Positions 21,268 through 31,301 of a DNA stretch of 64,000 bases are shown one piece after another. The position numbers and the translations under genes were made by a program. Under the pieces are notes generated by a model. It did not search any database. It was not told the origin of the DNA and saw nothing but the letters and a program-made list of their open reading frames with translations. The stretch's first letter is position 1; every line of letters begins with the position of its first letter. Source of the DNA: Thiothrix eikelboomii (GTDB lineage Bacteria > Pseudomonadota > Gammaproteobacteria > Thiotrichales > Thiotrichaceae); assembly GCF_900167255.1 (NCBI RefSeq), contig NZ_FUYB01000007.1, positions 62,001 through 126,000 of the forward strand, written 5' to 3'.

Positions 21268-22778
21268 GCTGCCATTGCCGCCAAACGATCTAAAGCCCGA
21301 TAAGATAAAGCCTCAGACAAATGCTTAGTTTGAATCGTCTCACTGCCTGCTAAATCGGCAATAGTGCGCGCCACTTTTAAGATTCGATGATACGCTCGGG
21401 CGGACAGCTTAAATTGCTCCATCGCATGACTTAACAACTGCTGATCTTTTTTGCTTAAGGCACAGTGCTGATCAATTTCTGCGCCTGTGAGTTGATTATT
21501 AATTTTCTGTTGGCGTTGTTGTTGACGCTCACGTGCAGCCTCAACCCGAGCACGCACCACAGCGCTGCCCTCGCCAACCACTAAAGACTGCAAATCCTCT
21601 TGCCGGACTCGGGGTACATCGACCTGCAAATCAATTCGATCCAAGAATGGAGCCGAAATTCGGGTTCGATGGCGTCTTTGCTGCTCTGCTGTACATTCAC
21701 AATTAGCTTGAAAATCGCAAGCCCGCCCTTGTGGACAAGGATTCATCGCTGCCACTAATTGAAATTGTGCTGGATAAGTAGCTTGGCGCGCAGCGCGTGA
21801 TAAGGTAATTTGCCCCGTTTCCAACGGTTCGCGTAGGGTATCTAAAGCCTTACGATCAAACTCAGTGAGTTCATCTAAAAACAGAACCCCGTGATGCGCT
21901 AGGGAAATTTCCCCCGGTAAGACTTGCGAACCACCACCGACTAAGGCCACACCGGATGAGGTATGATGCGGCTCACGCAGCGGGCGCTGTCCCCATTTAG
22001 TCAGATCAAAACCTTGATGGCTAATTGAAGCAATGGTCGCTGACTCTAGCGCTTCTTGTTCACTCAAATCCGGCAGAATCGTCACTAAGCGGCTCGCCAA
22101 CATGGTTTTCCCTGTACCGGGCGGTCCTACCATTAATAAATTATGCCCACCCGCCGCCGCAATCTCTAAAGCACGCCGAGCGCTAAACTGACCTTTTACA
22201 TCACGCAAATCAAAGGTATAGGTTCGAGCCTCCGCTTTAAGCGCCTGCTCCCAGCGCGATAAGCTGGGTTCACCGTGCAAATGTCGAACTACGTCTTGTA
22301 AATTGCGTGCCGGATAGACTTTTAAGCCTTTAATTAAACAAGCTTCATCCGCATTATCTAAGGGTAGAATCAGTTTGCGCCGCATACTGTGTGCACTCAC
22401 AGCGGTCGGTAACACGCCACGCACGCCACGTAACTGCCCGCCTAAAGATAACTCCCCCAAAAACTCATAGCCCGTCAATTGTTCCTGTGGAATTTGCTCA
22501 CTTGCAGCCAAAATACCCAAGGCAATCGGCAAATCAAAACGCCCGCCATCTTTAGGAATATCAGCAGGGGCTAGATTAACCGTGATGCGTTTGACTGGAA
22601 AATTTAAACCTGAATTAATAATCGCCGCCCGTACTCGATCACGGCTTTCTTTAACCGCCGTTTCAGGCAGACCGACAATAGAAAATCCGGGTAAACCATT
22701 GGCTAAATGAACTTCTACACTGACTAACGGCGAATCAAGGCCAGCATTAGTGCGGCTATATACGATGGCAAGGCTCAT
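21264..22778 (-). CDS. comM: ComM/YifB-family AAA+ helicase (Mg-chelatase-like)
   Basis: ComM is a hexameric helicase that extends branch migration of incoming DNA during natural transformation. From the ATG at 22778 the protein has 504 residues, the family length. It begins SLAIVYSRTNAGLDSPLVSVE. Walker A is GPPGTGKTMLASRL, and Walker B is VLFLDEL. A Cys cluster (CPQGRACDFQANCEC) is typical of YifB proteins. A longer reading frame exists upstream (to 22910) but its first 44 residues lack family similarity. Overlaps the convergent FAH gene by four bases. With pilW it is weak evidence of competence. Confidence 0.94.
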   Translation of the reverse strand: MSLAIVYSRTNAGLDSPLVSVEVHLANGLPGFSIVGLPETAVKESRDRVRAAIINSGLNFPVKRITVNLAPADIPKDGGRFDLPIALGILAASEQIPQEQLTGYEFLGELSLGGQLRGVRGVLPTAVSAHSMRRKLILPLDNADEACLIKGLKVYPARNLQDVVRHLHGEPSLSRWEQALKAEARTYTFDLRDVKGQFSARRALEIAAAGGHNLLMVGPPGTGKTMLASRLVTILPDLSEQEALESATIASISHQGFDLTKWGQRPLREPHHTSSGVALVGGGSQVLPGEISLAHHGVLFLDELTEFDRKALDTLREPLETGQITLSRAARQATYPAQFQLVAAMNPCPQGRACDFQANCECTAEQQRRHRTRISAPFLDRIDLQVDVPRVRQEDLQSLVVGEGSAVVRARVEAARERQQQRQQKINNQLTGAEIDQHCALSKKDQQLLSHAMEQFKLSARAYHRILKVARTIADLAGSETIQTKHLSEALSYRALDRLAAMAA

Positions 22779-22954
22779 GGGGTTATTTTTATAGTTGTTA
22801 TTAGAGTTATTTAAAGCATGACAAATTTTGCACAGACTCAAGGTCAAACTCAAACGACTGCGATAAAAGGTGAACTGCTGACAAATGCTTGGGCTAGGGA
22901 TTAGCGGCAAGCACTTGTCAAGGTTGCAGGTTAGTATTGAGTGTATTGACTCAA

Positions 22955-23299
22955 TTATTTGAAGGATTGCCCCAATACACGCTCAGTATTAGTCAACTTT
23001 TCTTTGATAGTACGCTCAGCCCAACGCAATAAAGTTAACAGCTGTCGACGTTCACTCGCTTGTAGACCATTCTGGCGAAATCGTGCCTCAATCACTTTAA
23101 TGCGGTTTTGCTGCTTAATTAACACCAAGCGCTCTTGAGTAGTTAAAGCCCCAGAACGGTAGCCTTGCTCAATTTTCCGAGCATGCTCAGCTTGGATAGC
23201 ATTGATGCTACTTTTCAGCGCAATCGGCGAAGCTTGTAAGCCACCTGCGATGAGCAGTAAGCCCCCAATCAGACCCCTTAAAATCGTTTTGTTATTCAT
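22955..23299 (-). CDS. small secreted protein, function unknown
   Basis: A 114-residue protein with a clear signal sequence (LRGLIGGLLLIAGGLQA, cleavage near QA-SP). A charged, mostly helical mature part follows, rich in Gln, Arg and Leu (ERLVLIKQQNRIKVIEARFRQ). I do not recognise a family. The helix-rich pattern with LTTQERL and LQASERRQL resembles small periplasmic proteins built of repeated helical hairpins. It stands alone between comM and a divergent membrane-protein gene. A 9-bp-arm inverted repeat (23330-23351) lies just upstream of the start. Confidence 0.65.
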   Translation of the reverse strand: MNNKTILRGLIGGLLLIAGGLQASPIALKSSINAIQAEHARKIEQGYRSGALTTQERLVLIKQQNRIKVIEARFRQNGLQASERRQLLTLLRWAERTIKEKLTNTERVLGQSFK

Positions 23300-23329
23300 A
23301 TTATGCCCTTTAGATTAGTTATTGCCCTA

Positions 23330-23351
23330 CAGTAAACGCCCCCGTTTACTG
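23330..23351. promoter_or_regulatory. perfect inverted repeat in divergent promoter region
   Basis: CAGTAAACG and CGTTTACTG form 9-bp arms around CCCC, between divergently transcribed genes at 23299 (leftward) and 23490 (rightward). With no T-run on either side it is more operator- or mRNA-hairpin-like than a terminator. Its outer half-site (ACAGTAAA) matches the arms of the inverted repeat at 36348-36394. Confidence 0.5.
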
Positions 23352-23489
23352 CTTAATAAGACGCCAGATCAAAAGAAGCGTTTAAGTTTTAACCATCAAT
23401 TCATTTTATTTCCACATTTTATCCCGGATTCATGCCCAGTCAGTCCAAATGTGTATTAACTCAGCAAACTCTCCTGCTATAACTGCCTG

Positions 23490-23765
23490 ATGAAGCTGTT
23501 AAACTCCCGCCCCATTATCTATTTTGCTGTTGGCTTGCTTGTTGGAGGCAACCTTAGCTATCTATTTGAATTTAATATTAAGTATAGTTCAGAATTTGAG
23601 CTTTATCGGCTGGAGCAATTGCTAAATTTATTACTCCATTTAACAATTTGGGGGGTAATCTTCGGCGGACTCAGCGTGTTACTGAGTCGGGGGCTGGCAG
23701 TGGTTTTTCTAGCTGAGCCTAAAAAATCCACTCAGAGCGGTTCGTCTCCCGCCTCTAAAGAATAA
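23490..23765 (+). CDS. small two-helix membrane protein, function unknown
   Basis: This 91-residue protein has two hydrophobic segments (about residues 8-26, IIYFAVGLLVGGNLSYLFEF, and 45-72, LLHLTIWGVIFGG...). Its C-terminal tail is hydrophilic and Ser/Lys-rich (KKSTQSGSSPASKE). No family is recognised. The stop codon abuts the minus-strand terminator of the next gene. Coding confidence comes from the membrane topology, an ATG start and lack of any alternative frame; a clear ribosome site is not evident. Confidence 0.55.
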   Translation: MKLLNSRPIIYFAVGLLVGGNLSYLFEFNIKYSSEFELYRLEQLLNLLLHLTIWGVIFGGLSVLLSRGLAVVFLAEPKKSTQSGSSPASKE

Positions 23766-23787
23766 AAAACGCCTCCATCAGGAGGCG
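23764..23787 (-). terminator. intrinsic terminator after the glycosidase-like gene
   Basis: On the minus strand a 7-bp perfect stem (CGCCTCC / GGAGGCG, 23770-23787) with a 4-base loop is followed by six T (complement of 23764-23769). It lies 19 bp beyond the stop codon of the gene ending at 23807. Confidence 0.85.
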
Positions 23788-23806
23788 CTGGTTTGATCAG
23801 TTCAGC

Positions 23807-25447
23807 TTATTGTTGGCAGCCCGCCCACCAACAGGGACGACTACGGATAAAGTTTAAGAGTGCTTGATGTTTATAAGCCTGCCCCAAAGGTTGAGTGATG
23901 TATTCCTTACTCCCCCATGAGCCATAACGGCGGTAGGTACGCGGTGAAGAATAATGTGCGAACAAGCTACCGCCTTCACGTTTCCACCCTTCCAAAAACT
24001 GGGTATATAAACTGCCCATCCGTGGATGACGATTAGCCTGATACAAGAGTGGATTCGGCATTTGCAGATCATGCGTGGTTTTGAAATCGACTAAGCCCTG
24101 CCCCCCTTCATAAGCCATCAGTTGCAAACCGTATTTATTTGCGATGGCTTTTTGCTTACGGATAAAGGCTAAAACATTATTAATCGAATAACGATATTGA
24201 TCATCGGTCATCAGTTTAAACGTTTCATCAAGATTACGAACTAACTGAATCGACTGATGATCACCGAAAAAATACGGTGCAATCGCAAAAGCATCGGCTG
24301 ATTTATAAGCATCTTTATGTCCTAGCACCGTTTCGGCCACTTCCTCATTGATCGTCCAACCGGATAAAATCCGTACTAAGCGCTGTGAGCCACCAAAGAC
24401 CTGTTCCCAAATGCGAAAAATCTCCACCGAGCGCTCGGAATAATAACGGTAACCAGCCCGATTTTTATTAGTGTCCAAACGCCGTGCCATGCCCATATCA
24501 CGCACATAATTACCTTGGAGGAAGATAAAATTCCAAGTCTCATTACTGTATTCCACATGCGGCTTTAAATTCGGGCGCAGACGTTGCTTCACAAGCTGTG
24601 CAAACTGCATGACATAATTATTATCTGCTGCATGATGGAGTGTGAACCACGGATGTGCATTCAGCCGATTAGCTAATTCAATCTGAATTTCAATCGGTGC
24701 TCCACGGTTCGTCTGGCTTCCGCCCCAAGTAGCATCGGTGAGCTTCTGACGCTGATTCCATGAACTTTGTGGGTTATTACTGATACCACTCATATTCATA
24801 AAGCGGATCGACTTAAAGTCTTTCATATAATCCAGATAGTCTGGATTAAAAATTTGCTGCTCATAATTTTGCACAAACGGCTGGTAGTTGCCACGGCAAG
24901 CCCCGGCATTGGGTACACGTTTGAATGGATTATTCGCACAGATTCCATCCGGTGGCAGAATGCGAATATTCCGCACATAGTTATTTGGATTGGATTCTAG
25001 AATGCGCAAAGTGGCATCAAATTTATTATCGCTCCCTGCGAACAGATCAATCGTGTCTTGACCCTGACCCGCCGCTACGAGCTTAGCATCACCACCGTAT
25101 TGAAGTTTACCCTGCCCTTCATACAAGACCGTGTAGCGCCCACCGGGAAGCGCTTGGGCAGGCAGATTACTTAAAAAACGAGTACCGGCTATTTGCCCAT
25201 TTAAACGGGCAGGCCAGCCATTAGCATCTAATTGCACATTGGCGCCTGTCAACCAAGGGCGGGCATCTTCAAAGGGTAAAGCCGCACGGAATAGATCAAT
25301 GAAGGGTACACTGGCATCATCTTCGGTAAGTTCATTGGTATTCGTTGCCAATGGAGAGCTTTGATTATTCGCCATTGCGAAGGGTGCGACTAAAGCGACA
25401 CAAATCGTCGCCACGCCTAGTCCCATATGTTTCAGCAGTAATGACAT
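23807..25447 (-). CDS. secreted clan-A glycoside hydrolase-like protein
   Basis: A 546-residue exported protein with a signal sequence (GVATICVALVAPFAMA, cleavage near MA-NN). After an N-terminal beta-rich domain (about 45-170) it has a TIM-barrel-like region. EYSNETWNF (about 295) and MAYEGGQG (about 445) look like the acid/base and nucleophile glutamates of clan GH-A glycosidases. I recall similar proteins annotated loosely as cellulose-binding or glycosidase-like, but I cannot assign a GH family. The C-terminus has clustered Cys/Trp (PCWWAGCQQ). It is monocistronic, with its own terminator. The substrate could be a sheath or extracellular polysaccharide, which is inference. Confidence 0.65.
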   Translation of the reverse strand: MSLLLKHMGLGVATICVALVAPFAMANNQSSPLATNTNELTEDDASVPFIDLFRAALPFEDARPWLTGANVQLDANGWPARLNGQIAGTRFLSNLPAQALPGGRYTVLYEGQGKLQYGGDAKLVAAGQGQDTIDLFAGSDNKFDATLRILESNPNNYVRNIRILPPDGICANNPFKRVPNAGACRGNYQPFVQNYEQQIFNPDYLDYMKDFKSIRFMNMSGISNNPQSSWNQRQKLTDATWGGSQTNRGAPIEIQIELANRLNAHPWFTLHHAADNNYVMQFAQLVKQRLRPNLKPHVEYSNETWNFIFLQGNYVRDMGMARRLDTNKNRAGYRYYSERSVEIFRIWEQVFGGSQRLVRILSGWTINEEVAETVLGHKDAYKSADAFAIAPYFFGDHQSIQLVRNLDETFKLMTDDQYRYSINNVLAFIRKQKAIANKYGLQLMAYEGGQGLVDFKTTHDLQMPNPLLYQANRHPRMGSLYTQFLEGWKREGGSLFAHYSSPRTYRRYGSWGSKEYITQPLGQAYKHQALLNFIRSRPCWWAGCQQ

Positions 25448-25653
25448 TAGTCTTATATCCTCATGTTTTTAGCTCATTCAGGTGGCACTAAGCCTATCGT
25501 CTTGAGTCTTGTATATAAAGTAGTGTATGACTAAAAGTGTTGTTTTTTGTATAAAACTACGATTTAAACCAGTTTACCTAAGCTTGATGCAAGCATTACA
25601 ATGTCGCCCCCAACTAAAATTTTATATTTTTTCTAAACTGATTGGAGTCCACT

Positions 25654-26088
25654 GTGGCTATTGAACGTACCATTTCTATCATTAAGCCTGATGCTGTTGC
25701 AAAAAATGTCATCGGTCAAATTTACTCACGCTTTGAAAATGCCGGCCTGCAGATCATTGCTGCACGCATGGTTCACCTCAGCCAAGCTCAGGCTGAAGGC
25801 TTTTATGCCGTTCATAAAGAACGCCCTTTCTTCAAAGACTTAGTAAGCTTTATGACCTCAGGGCCCGTAATGGTACAAGTCTTAGAAGGTGAAAATGCGG
25901 TAGCAAAAAACCGTGAGCTGATGGGTGCTACCAATCCTAAGAATGCTGATCCAGGCACTATCCGGGCTGATTTCGCTGATAGCATTGACGAAAATGCAGT
26001 CCACGGCTCTGATAGCTTAGACAATGCTGCGATCGAAATCGCTTATTTCTTCGGTAAAGACGGTGATCTTTGCCCACGTACTCGTTAA
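25654..26088 (+). CDS. ndk: nucleoside diphosphate kinase
   Basis: Ndk equalises nucleoside triphosphate pools by phosphate transfer through a histidine. From the GTG at 25654 the protein is 144 residues, matching the family. It begins [14 protein letters not shown] and contains the active-site histidine in [12 protein letters not shown] twelve bases upstream lies within the TTGGAG ribosome site, so it is not the start. It opens the conserved string ndk-rlmN-pilW-rodZ-hisS-yfgM-bamB-der found across gammaproteobacteria. Confidence 0.97.
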   Translation: MAIERTISIIKPDAVAKNVIGQIYSRFENAGLQIIAARMVHLSQAQAEGFYAVHKERPFFKDLVSFMTSGPVMVQVLEGENAVAKNRELMGATNPKNADPGTIRADFADSIDENAVHGSDSLDNAAIEIAYFFGKDGDLCPRTR

Positions 26089-26130
26089 ATACTCAGTAAA
26101 TACTCAGATTGAGTAAGGCTAAGGTCATCT

Positions 26131-27240
26131 GTGTCTGACAACACTCATAAAGTAAACCTATTAGATTTCAGCCATGAGGCAATGAAGGAGTGGTTCGCCA
26201 GCCTCGGTGAACCCGCCTTTCGTGCCACCCAAGTGATTAAATGGCTCCATCAAATGGGCGTGGATGATGTCGCGCAGATGACCAATCTCAGCAAATCGCT
26301 CCGCGCCTTCTTACAAGAGCAGACTGAAATTCGTGCACCAGAGCTTGTGATGGAGCAGCAATCGGCGGATGGTACTTGTAAATGGGTCTTGCGCTTAGCC
26401 GATGGTAATGCCATTGAGACCGTATTTATTCCCGAAGAAGATCGGGGCACTTTATGTGTATCTTCACAGGTAGGTTGTGCTTTAGATTGCACCTTTTGTT
26501 CAACCGCACGCCAAGGGTTTAATCGCAATTTGACCGTCGCTGAAATTATCGGCCAGCTGTGGATTGCTAAACGTACCTTACAAAAAGATCCTAAAGCCGG
26601 ACGTGCTGTGACGAATGTAGTGATGATGGGCATGGGCGAGCCTTTGCTGAATTTCGAGCCTGTAGTTGCCGCATTACGTTTAATGCTCGATGATAATGCC
26701 TATGGTTTAAGTCGCCGCCGTGTCACAGTAAGTACCTCTGGGGTGTTACCCGCGATGGAGCGTTTGGCAGCTACCCTCGATGTAGCTTTAGCCGTCTCCT
26801 TACATGCACCCAATGATGAGCTACGTAATCGCTTAGTGCCACTCAATCGCAAATATCCGATCAAAGACTTATTAGCAGCCTGCCAAAGCTTTTTAGATAA
26901 AAAAGATACTCAACGTAAACATATCACTTGGGAATATGTAATGCTTGATGGGGTCAATGATACCGAGCAACATGCCCGTGAGTTAGCCATCCTGCTGCAG
27001 GATATCCCCTCAAAAATCAATTTAATTCCCTTTAACCCCTTCCCTGATACACGTTATAAGCGTTCGAGTAACAATCGTATTTATCGCTTCCGCGACATCC
27101 TGCAAGAGTCCGGTTATACTGTTATGACAAGAAAAACACGCGGCGATGATATTGATGCAGCCTGCGGCCAGTTAGCCGGGGAAGTCAACGACCGTAGCCG
27201 TAGAGAGCTTCATTTCGCCCGTATTGAACAAGGGCATTAA
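26131..27240 (+). CDS. rlmN: dual-specificity rRNA/tRNA adenine C2-methyltransferase RlmN
   Basis: RlmN is a radical-SAM enzyme that methylates A2503 of 23S rRNA and A37 of some tRNAs. The 369 residues show an N-terminal accessory domain and the radical-SAM cysteines [17 protein letters not shown] and the catalytic C-terminal cysteine region ([12 protein letters not shown]) follow. The start is a GTG at 26131 with AAGG a few bases upstream. Spacing to ndk is 42 bp, and the pilW start follows 13 bp after its stop. Confidence 0.97.
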   Translation: MSDNTHKVNLLDFSHEAMKEWFASLGEPAFRATQVIKWLHQMGVDDVAQMTNLSKSLRAFLQEQTEIRAPELVMEQQSADGTCKWVLRLADGNAIETVFIPEEDRGTLCVSSQVGCALDCTFCSTARQGFNRNLTVAEIIGQLWIAKRTLQKDPKAGRAVTNVVMMGMGEPLLNFEPVVAALRLMLDDNAYGLSRRRVTVSTSGVLPAMERLAATLDVALAVSLHAPNDELRNRLVPLNRKYPIKDLLAACQSFLDKKDTQRKHITWEYVMLDGVNDTEQHARELAILLQDIPSKINLIPFNPFPDTRYKRSSNNRIYRFRDILQESGYTVMTRKTRGDDIDAACGQLAGEVNDRSRRELHFARIEQGH

Positions 27241-27253
27241 GGGCAAAAAACAG

Positions 27254-27991
27254 ATGAGAATAACAACTAAATCACTAGCCGTTTTGCTGCTAGCGGCTGC
27301 CTTATCGGCGTGTGCTAGCACGACTAAAGGACCTAGCAAAAAAGAAACAGCCGAATATTACTCACAATTGGGTGTGGGTTACTTACAAAAAAACCGCCTA
27401 GAGCTAGCCCAAGAAAACTTAGCAAAAGCCTTAAGAATTAACCGCGATTCCAAAGATGCCTTGCATTATTCTGCCTTGCTCGAAGAACGCTTAGGCAATA
27501 TGCAACAGGCGAGTGCCTTGTTCAAACGTGCGATGCAACTCGATGGTAAAAACCCTGAGCTATTAAATAATTACGGTTCACACCTCTGCAAACAGGGTAA
27601 TTATCAAGCTGCCATAACCGCTTTTAAGGCCGCAATCAAAAACCCTCTCTATCAAACCCCTGAGTTTGCCTATACCAATGCGGGCATTTGCTTACAGAAA
27701 GCTAAAATTCCGCAACAAGCAGAGGGCTATTACCGCAAAGCCTTAGAGCACAACCCTCAGTTCTCGCTCGCCTTATATCAAATGGCTGAATTAGAATATG
27801 CTCGGGGTGAAAATGCCAAGGCACAAGCCTTCCTTTATCGGTATAATGAGCGCGCTCAGAGTACAGCAGAAACCCTGTTACTATGTTATAAGATCAATCA
27901 GGCTTTAAATGATTTAACCGCAGCGGAACAATGTGCGACTCAGCTAATAGCGCATTTCCCCAATAGCGCAGAAGCCAAACAGATTAACTGA
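27254..27991 (+). CDS. pilW: type IV pilus biogenesis/stability lipoprotein PilW (PilF)
   Basis: PilW/PilF is an outer-membrane lipoprotein with TPR repeats that helps the PilQ secretin assemble. From the ATG at 27254 it has 245 residues. A lipoprotein signal ends LLAAALSAC, with Cys as the acylation site. Several TPR motifs follow (about residues 40-75, 75-105, 145-180). An upstream in-frame TTG exists but would spoil the signal peptide. The position between rlmN and rodZ is the conserved family context. It implies type IV pili, whose other genes are elsewhere. Confidence 0.92.
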   Translation: MRITTKSLAVLLLAAALSACASTTKGPSKKETAEYYSQLGVGYLQKNRLELAQENLAKALRINRDSKDALHYSALLEERLGNMQQASALFKRAMQLDGKNPELLNNYGSHLCKQGNYQAAITAFKAAIKNPLYQTPEFAYTNAGICLQKAKIPQQAEGYYRKALEHNPQFSLALYQMAELEYARGENAKAQAFLYRYNERAQSTAETLLLCYKINQALNDLTAAEQCATQLIAHFPNSAEAKQIN

Positions 27992-28025
27992 AACCTGAAT
28001 TAATTAAGTATTTTTGGAGTGGGGC

Positions 28026-29333
28026 GTGACGGACACTAACGCAGACATGGATGTAATACCAGACGAGCAGCCTATTGTTGTTGAAAAGCGTAATGATGGC
28101 ATTGTGCGTCCGGGCGATCTTTCAGCCAAGCTACAAGCTTGCCGCGAACGAGCTGACTTAGATCAAGAACAAGCAGCCATCGCCATGCGTTTATCACCGG
28201 CGATGATTAAAGCGCTGGAAAGTGAAAACTTTGCTGAACTACCCGATCCACCTTATGTACGGGGCTATTTGCGCAGTTATGCTCGCTTAGATGATAGTGA
28301 TCCGCAGCCGTTAATTCGCACTTATGAAGTCTTACGCGGAGCTGATCCTGACTCCTTAAATATACCAACACCCGTGAGCTTAACCCGCGTGCACAAGCCA
28401 AGTATTTCGCCGACTACGGTGCGAATGTTAGGCTTGGTCGCTTTAGTCTTATTCTTAGGCGTATTGTCGATGATTCCGGGGATTAATCAATGGGTCAAGC
28501 AAACTTGGCAATCCTTTGCGGCTGCCCAACCCGGCTCAGCACCTACCTTGATCGCTACGCAAAAAACCAATACACCCGCTCCAGTGGCGACTGATCCTGC
28601 TACCGGAGCCAGTACGGATTTAACAGCTGCCCAACCGCTACCCAATACTAGCTCGCCCGCCTTAGCGACTACAACTCAGGATAGCCCTACCGCAACCACA
28701 GGCACAGAGTTGGTGCAACCGAGTTCGACACCGACTGAAGCACCTACTAACTTAGACTTAACTAATCCCACCGTAGCCGCAACCTCAGCTACCACGGCAC
28801 CCACGACACCTGAGCCAACAGCGGTTAGCCCAACTACAGGCAGTACAGTCATTAGCCCGACGAGTCCGAGTTCTACACCGACACCAACAACAGCAGGTAC
28901 AGTGGCTACCGCTGCACCGACGACCACAACGCCTGATCCGACGACAACGGCAGCGAGTACCACTGTAACTAGCCCTGCTCCGGTAGCAACCCCCAGCGCG
29001 ACTGATCCTACCGCGACAGTGGCAACTGCGCCTCCTGCTGTTGATCCCAATAAGCCTGTAGAAGCCGTAGCGACCACACAGCAGCCCATTGATGGCGAGG
29101 TCACCGTGCGCATGGAATTCACTCAAGAAGTCTGGATGCAGGTCAAAGATGGCAGCAATAAATCTATTTTTGAGTCACTTAACTCACCCAATACTTGGAA
29201 GCAATTTAAAACGCGCACCCCACTCACCTTTAAGATTGGTAATGCCCCGGGCGTAAAACTGTATTTAAATGGTCAAGCTTATGATCATGCCAAATACACC
29301 CGAGGGAGTGTTGCGCGCTTTACAGTGAACTAA
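28026..29333 (+). CDS. rodZ: RodZ-like cytoskeletal protein (HTH + membrane + DUF4115)
   Basis: RodZ links the MreB cytoskeleton to the cell-wall machinery. From the GTG at 28026 the protein has 435 residues. A cytoplasmic Xre-type helix-turn-helix comes first (LQACRERADLDQEQAAIAMR, about 35-100), then one membrane helix (VRMLGLVALVLFLGVLSMIP). A very Pro/Thr/Ser/Ala-rich periplasmic linker of about 180 residues follows. The C-terminal DUF4115 beta domain is VRMEFTQEVWMQVKDG to the end. A GGAG ribosome site lies just before the GTG. The linker is low-complexity and produces long open frames on the opposite strand that are not genes. Confidence 0.92.
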   Translation: MTDTNADMDVIPDEQPIVVEKRNDGIVRPGDLSAKLQACRERADLDQEQAAIAMRLSPAMIKALESENFAELPDPPYVRGYLRSYARLDDSDPQPLIRTYEVLRGADPDSLNIPTPVSLTRVHKPSISPTTVRMLGLVALVLFLGVLSMIPGINQWVKQTWQSFAAAQPGSAPTLIATQKTNTPAPVATDPATGASTDLTAAQPLPNTSSPALATTTQDSPTATTGTELVQPSSTPTEAPTNLDLTNPTVAATSATTAPTTPEPTAVSPTTGSTVISPTSPSSTPTPTTAGTVATAAPTTTTPDPTTTAASTTVTSPAPVATPSATDPTATVATAPPAVDPNKPVEAVATTQQPIDGEVTVRMEFTQEVWMQVKDGSNKSIFESLNSPNTWKQFKTRTPLTFKIGNAPGVKLYLNGQAYDHAKYTRGSVARFTVN

Positions 29334-29336
29334 CTC

Positions 29337-30623
29337 ATGGCAAAAACAATACAATCCATTCGTGGGATGCATGACATCCTGCCTGAGCAATCCACCGCAT
29401 GGCAGTCTTTAGAAAGTACAGTACGCCAATTACTGAGCCGCTATAGCTATCGGGAAGTACGCACGCCGATTCTTGAAGTAACGGAACTATTTAAGCGCGC
29501 CGTCGGCGAAGTGACCGATATTGTTGAGAAGGAAATGTATACCTTTGCTGATCGCAATGGCGACAGTCTTTCTTTGCGCCCTGAAGGTACGGCTAGTTGT
29601 GTACGAGCAGGTATTGAGCACGGCTTATTTTATAACCAGCAGCAGCGCCTCTGGTATACCGGCCCGATGTTTCGCCATGAACGGCCACAAAAAGGCCGTT
29701 ATCGTCAATTCCATCAAGTTGGTGTCGAAACCTTTGGGATTCAAGGCCCTGACATTGATGCTGAGTTAATTGCTTTAAGTGCGCGCCTATGGCAAGAGTT
29801 AGGCTTAAAACAAGTACGCTTAGAAATCAACTCACTCGGGACACCGGCTTCGCGGGCAGTCTATCGTGACAAGCTGATTGAATACTTCTCAGCCCATTTC
29901 GATCAACTCGATGAAGAAGCCAAGCAGCGCTTGCAAACTAATCCAATGCGGATTTTAGACACCAAGCATCCACTGACTCGCCCGATTGCCGATGCTGCAC
30001 CCAGTTTGCATGATTATTTAGATCCTGAATCGAAACAGCATTTTGCGCAACTCTGCAGCATGCTCGAGGCGATGGGAATTGAGTATCTGATCAATCCACG
30101 CTTAGTGCGTGGCTTAGATTATTATACCCGCACGGTCTTCGAATGGATCACTGAAGAATTAGGCGCACAAGGGACTATTTGTGCGGGTGGGCGCTATGAT
30201 GGTCTCGTCAAGCAAATGGGTGGGCATGATACGCCTGCTTGTGGTTTTGCGATGGGCATGGAGCGTTTGCTAGAATTAATGCAAGTTCAAGACTCCGCCT
30301 TAAATGCAACAAGACCCGATATTTATTTAGTATTAGCGGGCGAATCGGCCATACAACAAGGTATGGTCTTAGCCGAGCAATTGCGGACTGCACTCCCTAA
30401 GCTCAAATTGCAGATTAATACTGGGGGCGGTAGTCTTAAAACACAGATGAAGCGTGCCGACAAATCGGGGGCAAGCTATGCGCTTATTTTGGGCGAACAC
30501 GAATTAGCAGCAGGTGAAATTGGCTTTAAACCCATGCAAAATGCTGAAGCTAAGCAACTGAGTTTTAAGCTGACTGAGCTCAATCAACAACTCGCCACTC
30601 AGTTGCAGATCACAAATCACTAA
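29337..30623 (+). CDS. hisS: histidyl-tRNA synthetase
   Basis: HisS charges tRNA-His. The 428-residue class II synthetase shows the start [11 protein letters not shown] and motif 2 [18 protein letters not shown]. The histidine-specific [14 protein letters not shown], motif 3 (GFAMGMERL) and a C-terminal anticodon-binding domain follow. It starts three bases after the rodZ stop codon. In many gammaproteobacteria ispG lies between rodZ and hisS; here it is absent. yfgM follows 46 bp downstream. Confidence 0.98.
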   Translation: MAKTIQSIRGMHDILPEQSTAWQSLESTVRQLLSRYSYREVRTPILEVTELFKRAVGEVTDIVEKEMYTFADRNGDSLSLRPEGTASCVRAGIEHGLFYNQQQRLWYTGPMFRHERPQKGRYRQFHQVGVETFGIQGPDIDAELIALSARLWQELGLKQVRLEINSLGTPASRAVYRDKLIEYFSAHFDQLDEEAKQRLQTNPMRILDTKHPLTRPIADAAPSLHDYLDPESKQHFAQLCSMLEAMGIEYLINPRLVRGLDYYTRTVFEWITEELGAQGTICAGGRYDGLVKQMGGHDTPACGFAMGMERLLELMQVQDSALNATRPDIYLVLAGESAIQQGMVLAEQLRTALPKLKLQINTGGGSLKTQMKRADKSGASYALILGEHELAAGEIGFKPMQNAEAKQLSFKLTELNQQLATQLQITNH

Positions 30624-30669
30624 ACCTTAAAAAAATTAAGTATAACCAGCAGGACTAAGAGGCCTAAGC

Positions 30670-31293
30670 ATGATTGATTATAATAAGACGGATGACGAAC
30701 AAGCTGAAGATATTAAGAATTGGTGGAAAGATAATGGCTTGTCAGTCGTTGCAGGGATTGCTTTAGCGATTGCTGCTTTATTTGGTTGGGAGTATTGGCA
30801 AAAATACCAAATTACGCAAATGGAAACAGCGTCCTCCCTGTATAACACCACTCAAACCACCGCCGATGCGGCGATTGCTACTAAAAACCTTGAGCAATTA
30901 CAGTCTGAATATGCCAAATCACCTTATGCGGCACTGGCCTCTTTAGAAACCGCTAAGCAACATGCTGAACAGGGTGAGTATGAACCTGCCTCCGCTGCTT
31001 TGCGTTGGGTGATTGAGCACAGTCAAGATCCTGATTTAAAAAACGCCGCTTCGGTACGCTTAGCACGCGTCCTCGCTGCAACCGCTCAATATGATGAAGC
31101 TCTGCAATTAGCTAGCCAAACCTATGCTACTTCCTATGAATCCGTGCTAGAAGAAATTAAAGGTGATATCTATAGCGCACAAAATAAAGTCGAGGATGCC
31201 CGTAAAGCCTATGAACGTGCTATTCTGGCTGCTAAAAATGGTTCGAATGAACTGATTAAAATTAAGCTTGATAACCTCGGTAAAGGAGCCTAG
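30670..31293 (+). CDS. yfgM: YfgM-type ancillary SecYEG translocon subunit
   Basis: YfgM is a single-span inner-membrane protein with a periplasmic TPR domain that works with PpiD at the Sec translocon. The 207 residues begin with a short acidic cytoplasmic stretch (DDEQAEDIKNWWKDNG). One membrane helix follows (LSVVAGIALAIAALFGWEYW), then TPR-like helices. This domain order and length match the family. It lies between hisS and bamB, the family's conserved location. The stop codon is 8 bp before bamB. Confidence 0.93.
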   Translation: MIDYNKTDDEQAEDIKNWWKDNGLSVVAGIALAIAALFGWEYWQKYQITQMETASSLYNTTQTTADAAIATKNLEQLQSEYAKSPYAALASLETAKQHAEQGEYEPASAALRWVIEHSQDPDLKNAASVRLARVLAATAQYDEALQLASQTYATSYESVLEEIKGDIYSAQNKVEDARKAYERAILAAKNGSNELIKIKLDNLGKGA

Positions 31294-31301
31294 GCGTATC
31301 C

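Noticed and set aside
26086-26115. Tandem 11-bp repeat and 6-bp hairpin between ndk and rlmN
   Set aside because: Too short to call a terminator or element; no T-run follows. Mentioned only for its CAGTAAATACT resemblance.
28676-29126. Long leftward open frames opposite rodZ
   Set aside because: They mirror the Thr/Pro-rich codons of the RodZ linker, giving Val/Gly-rich or Arg/Cys-rich translations with no family character.
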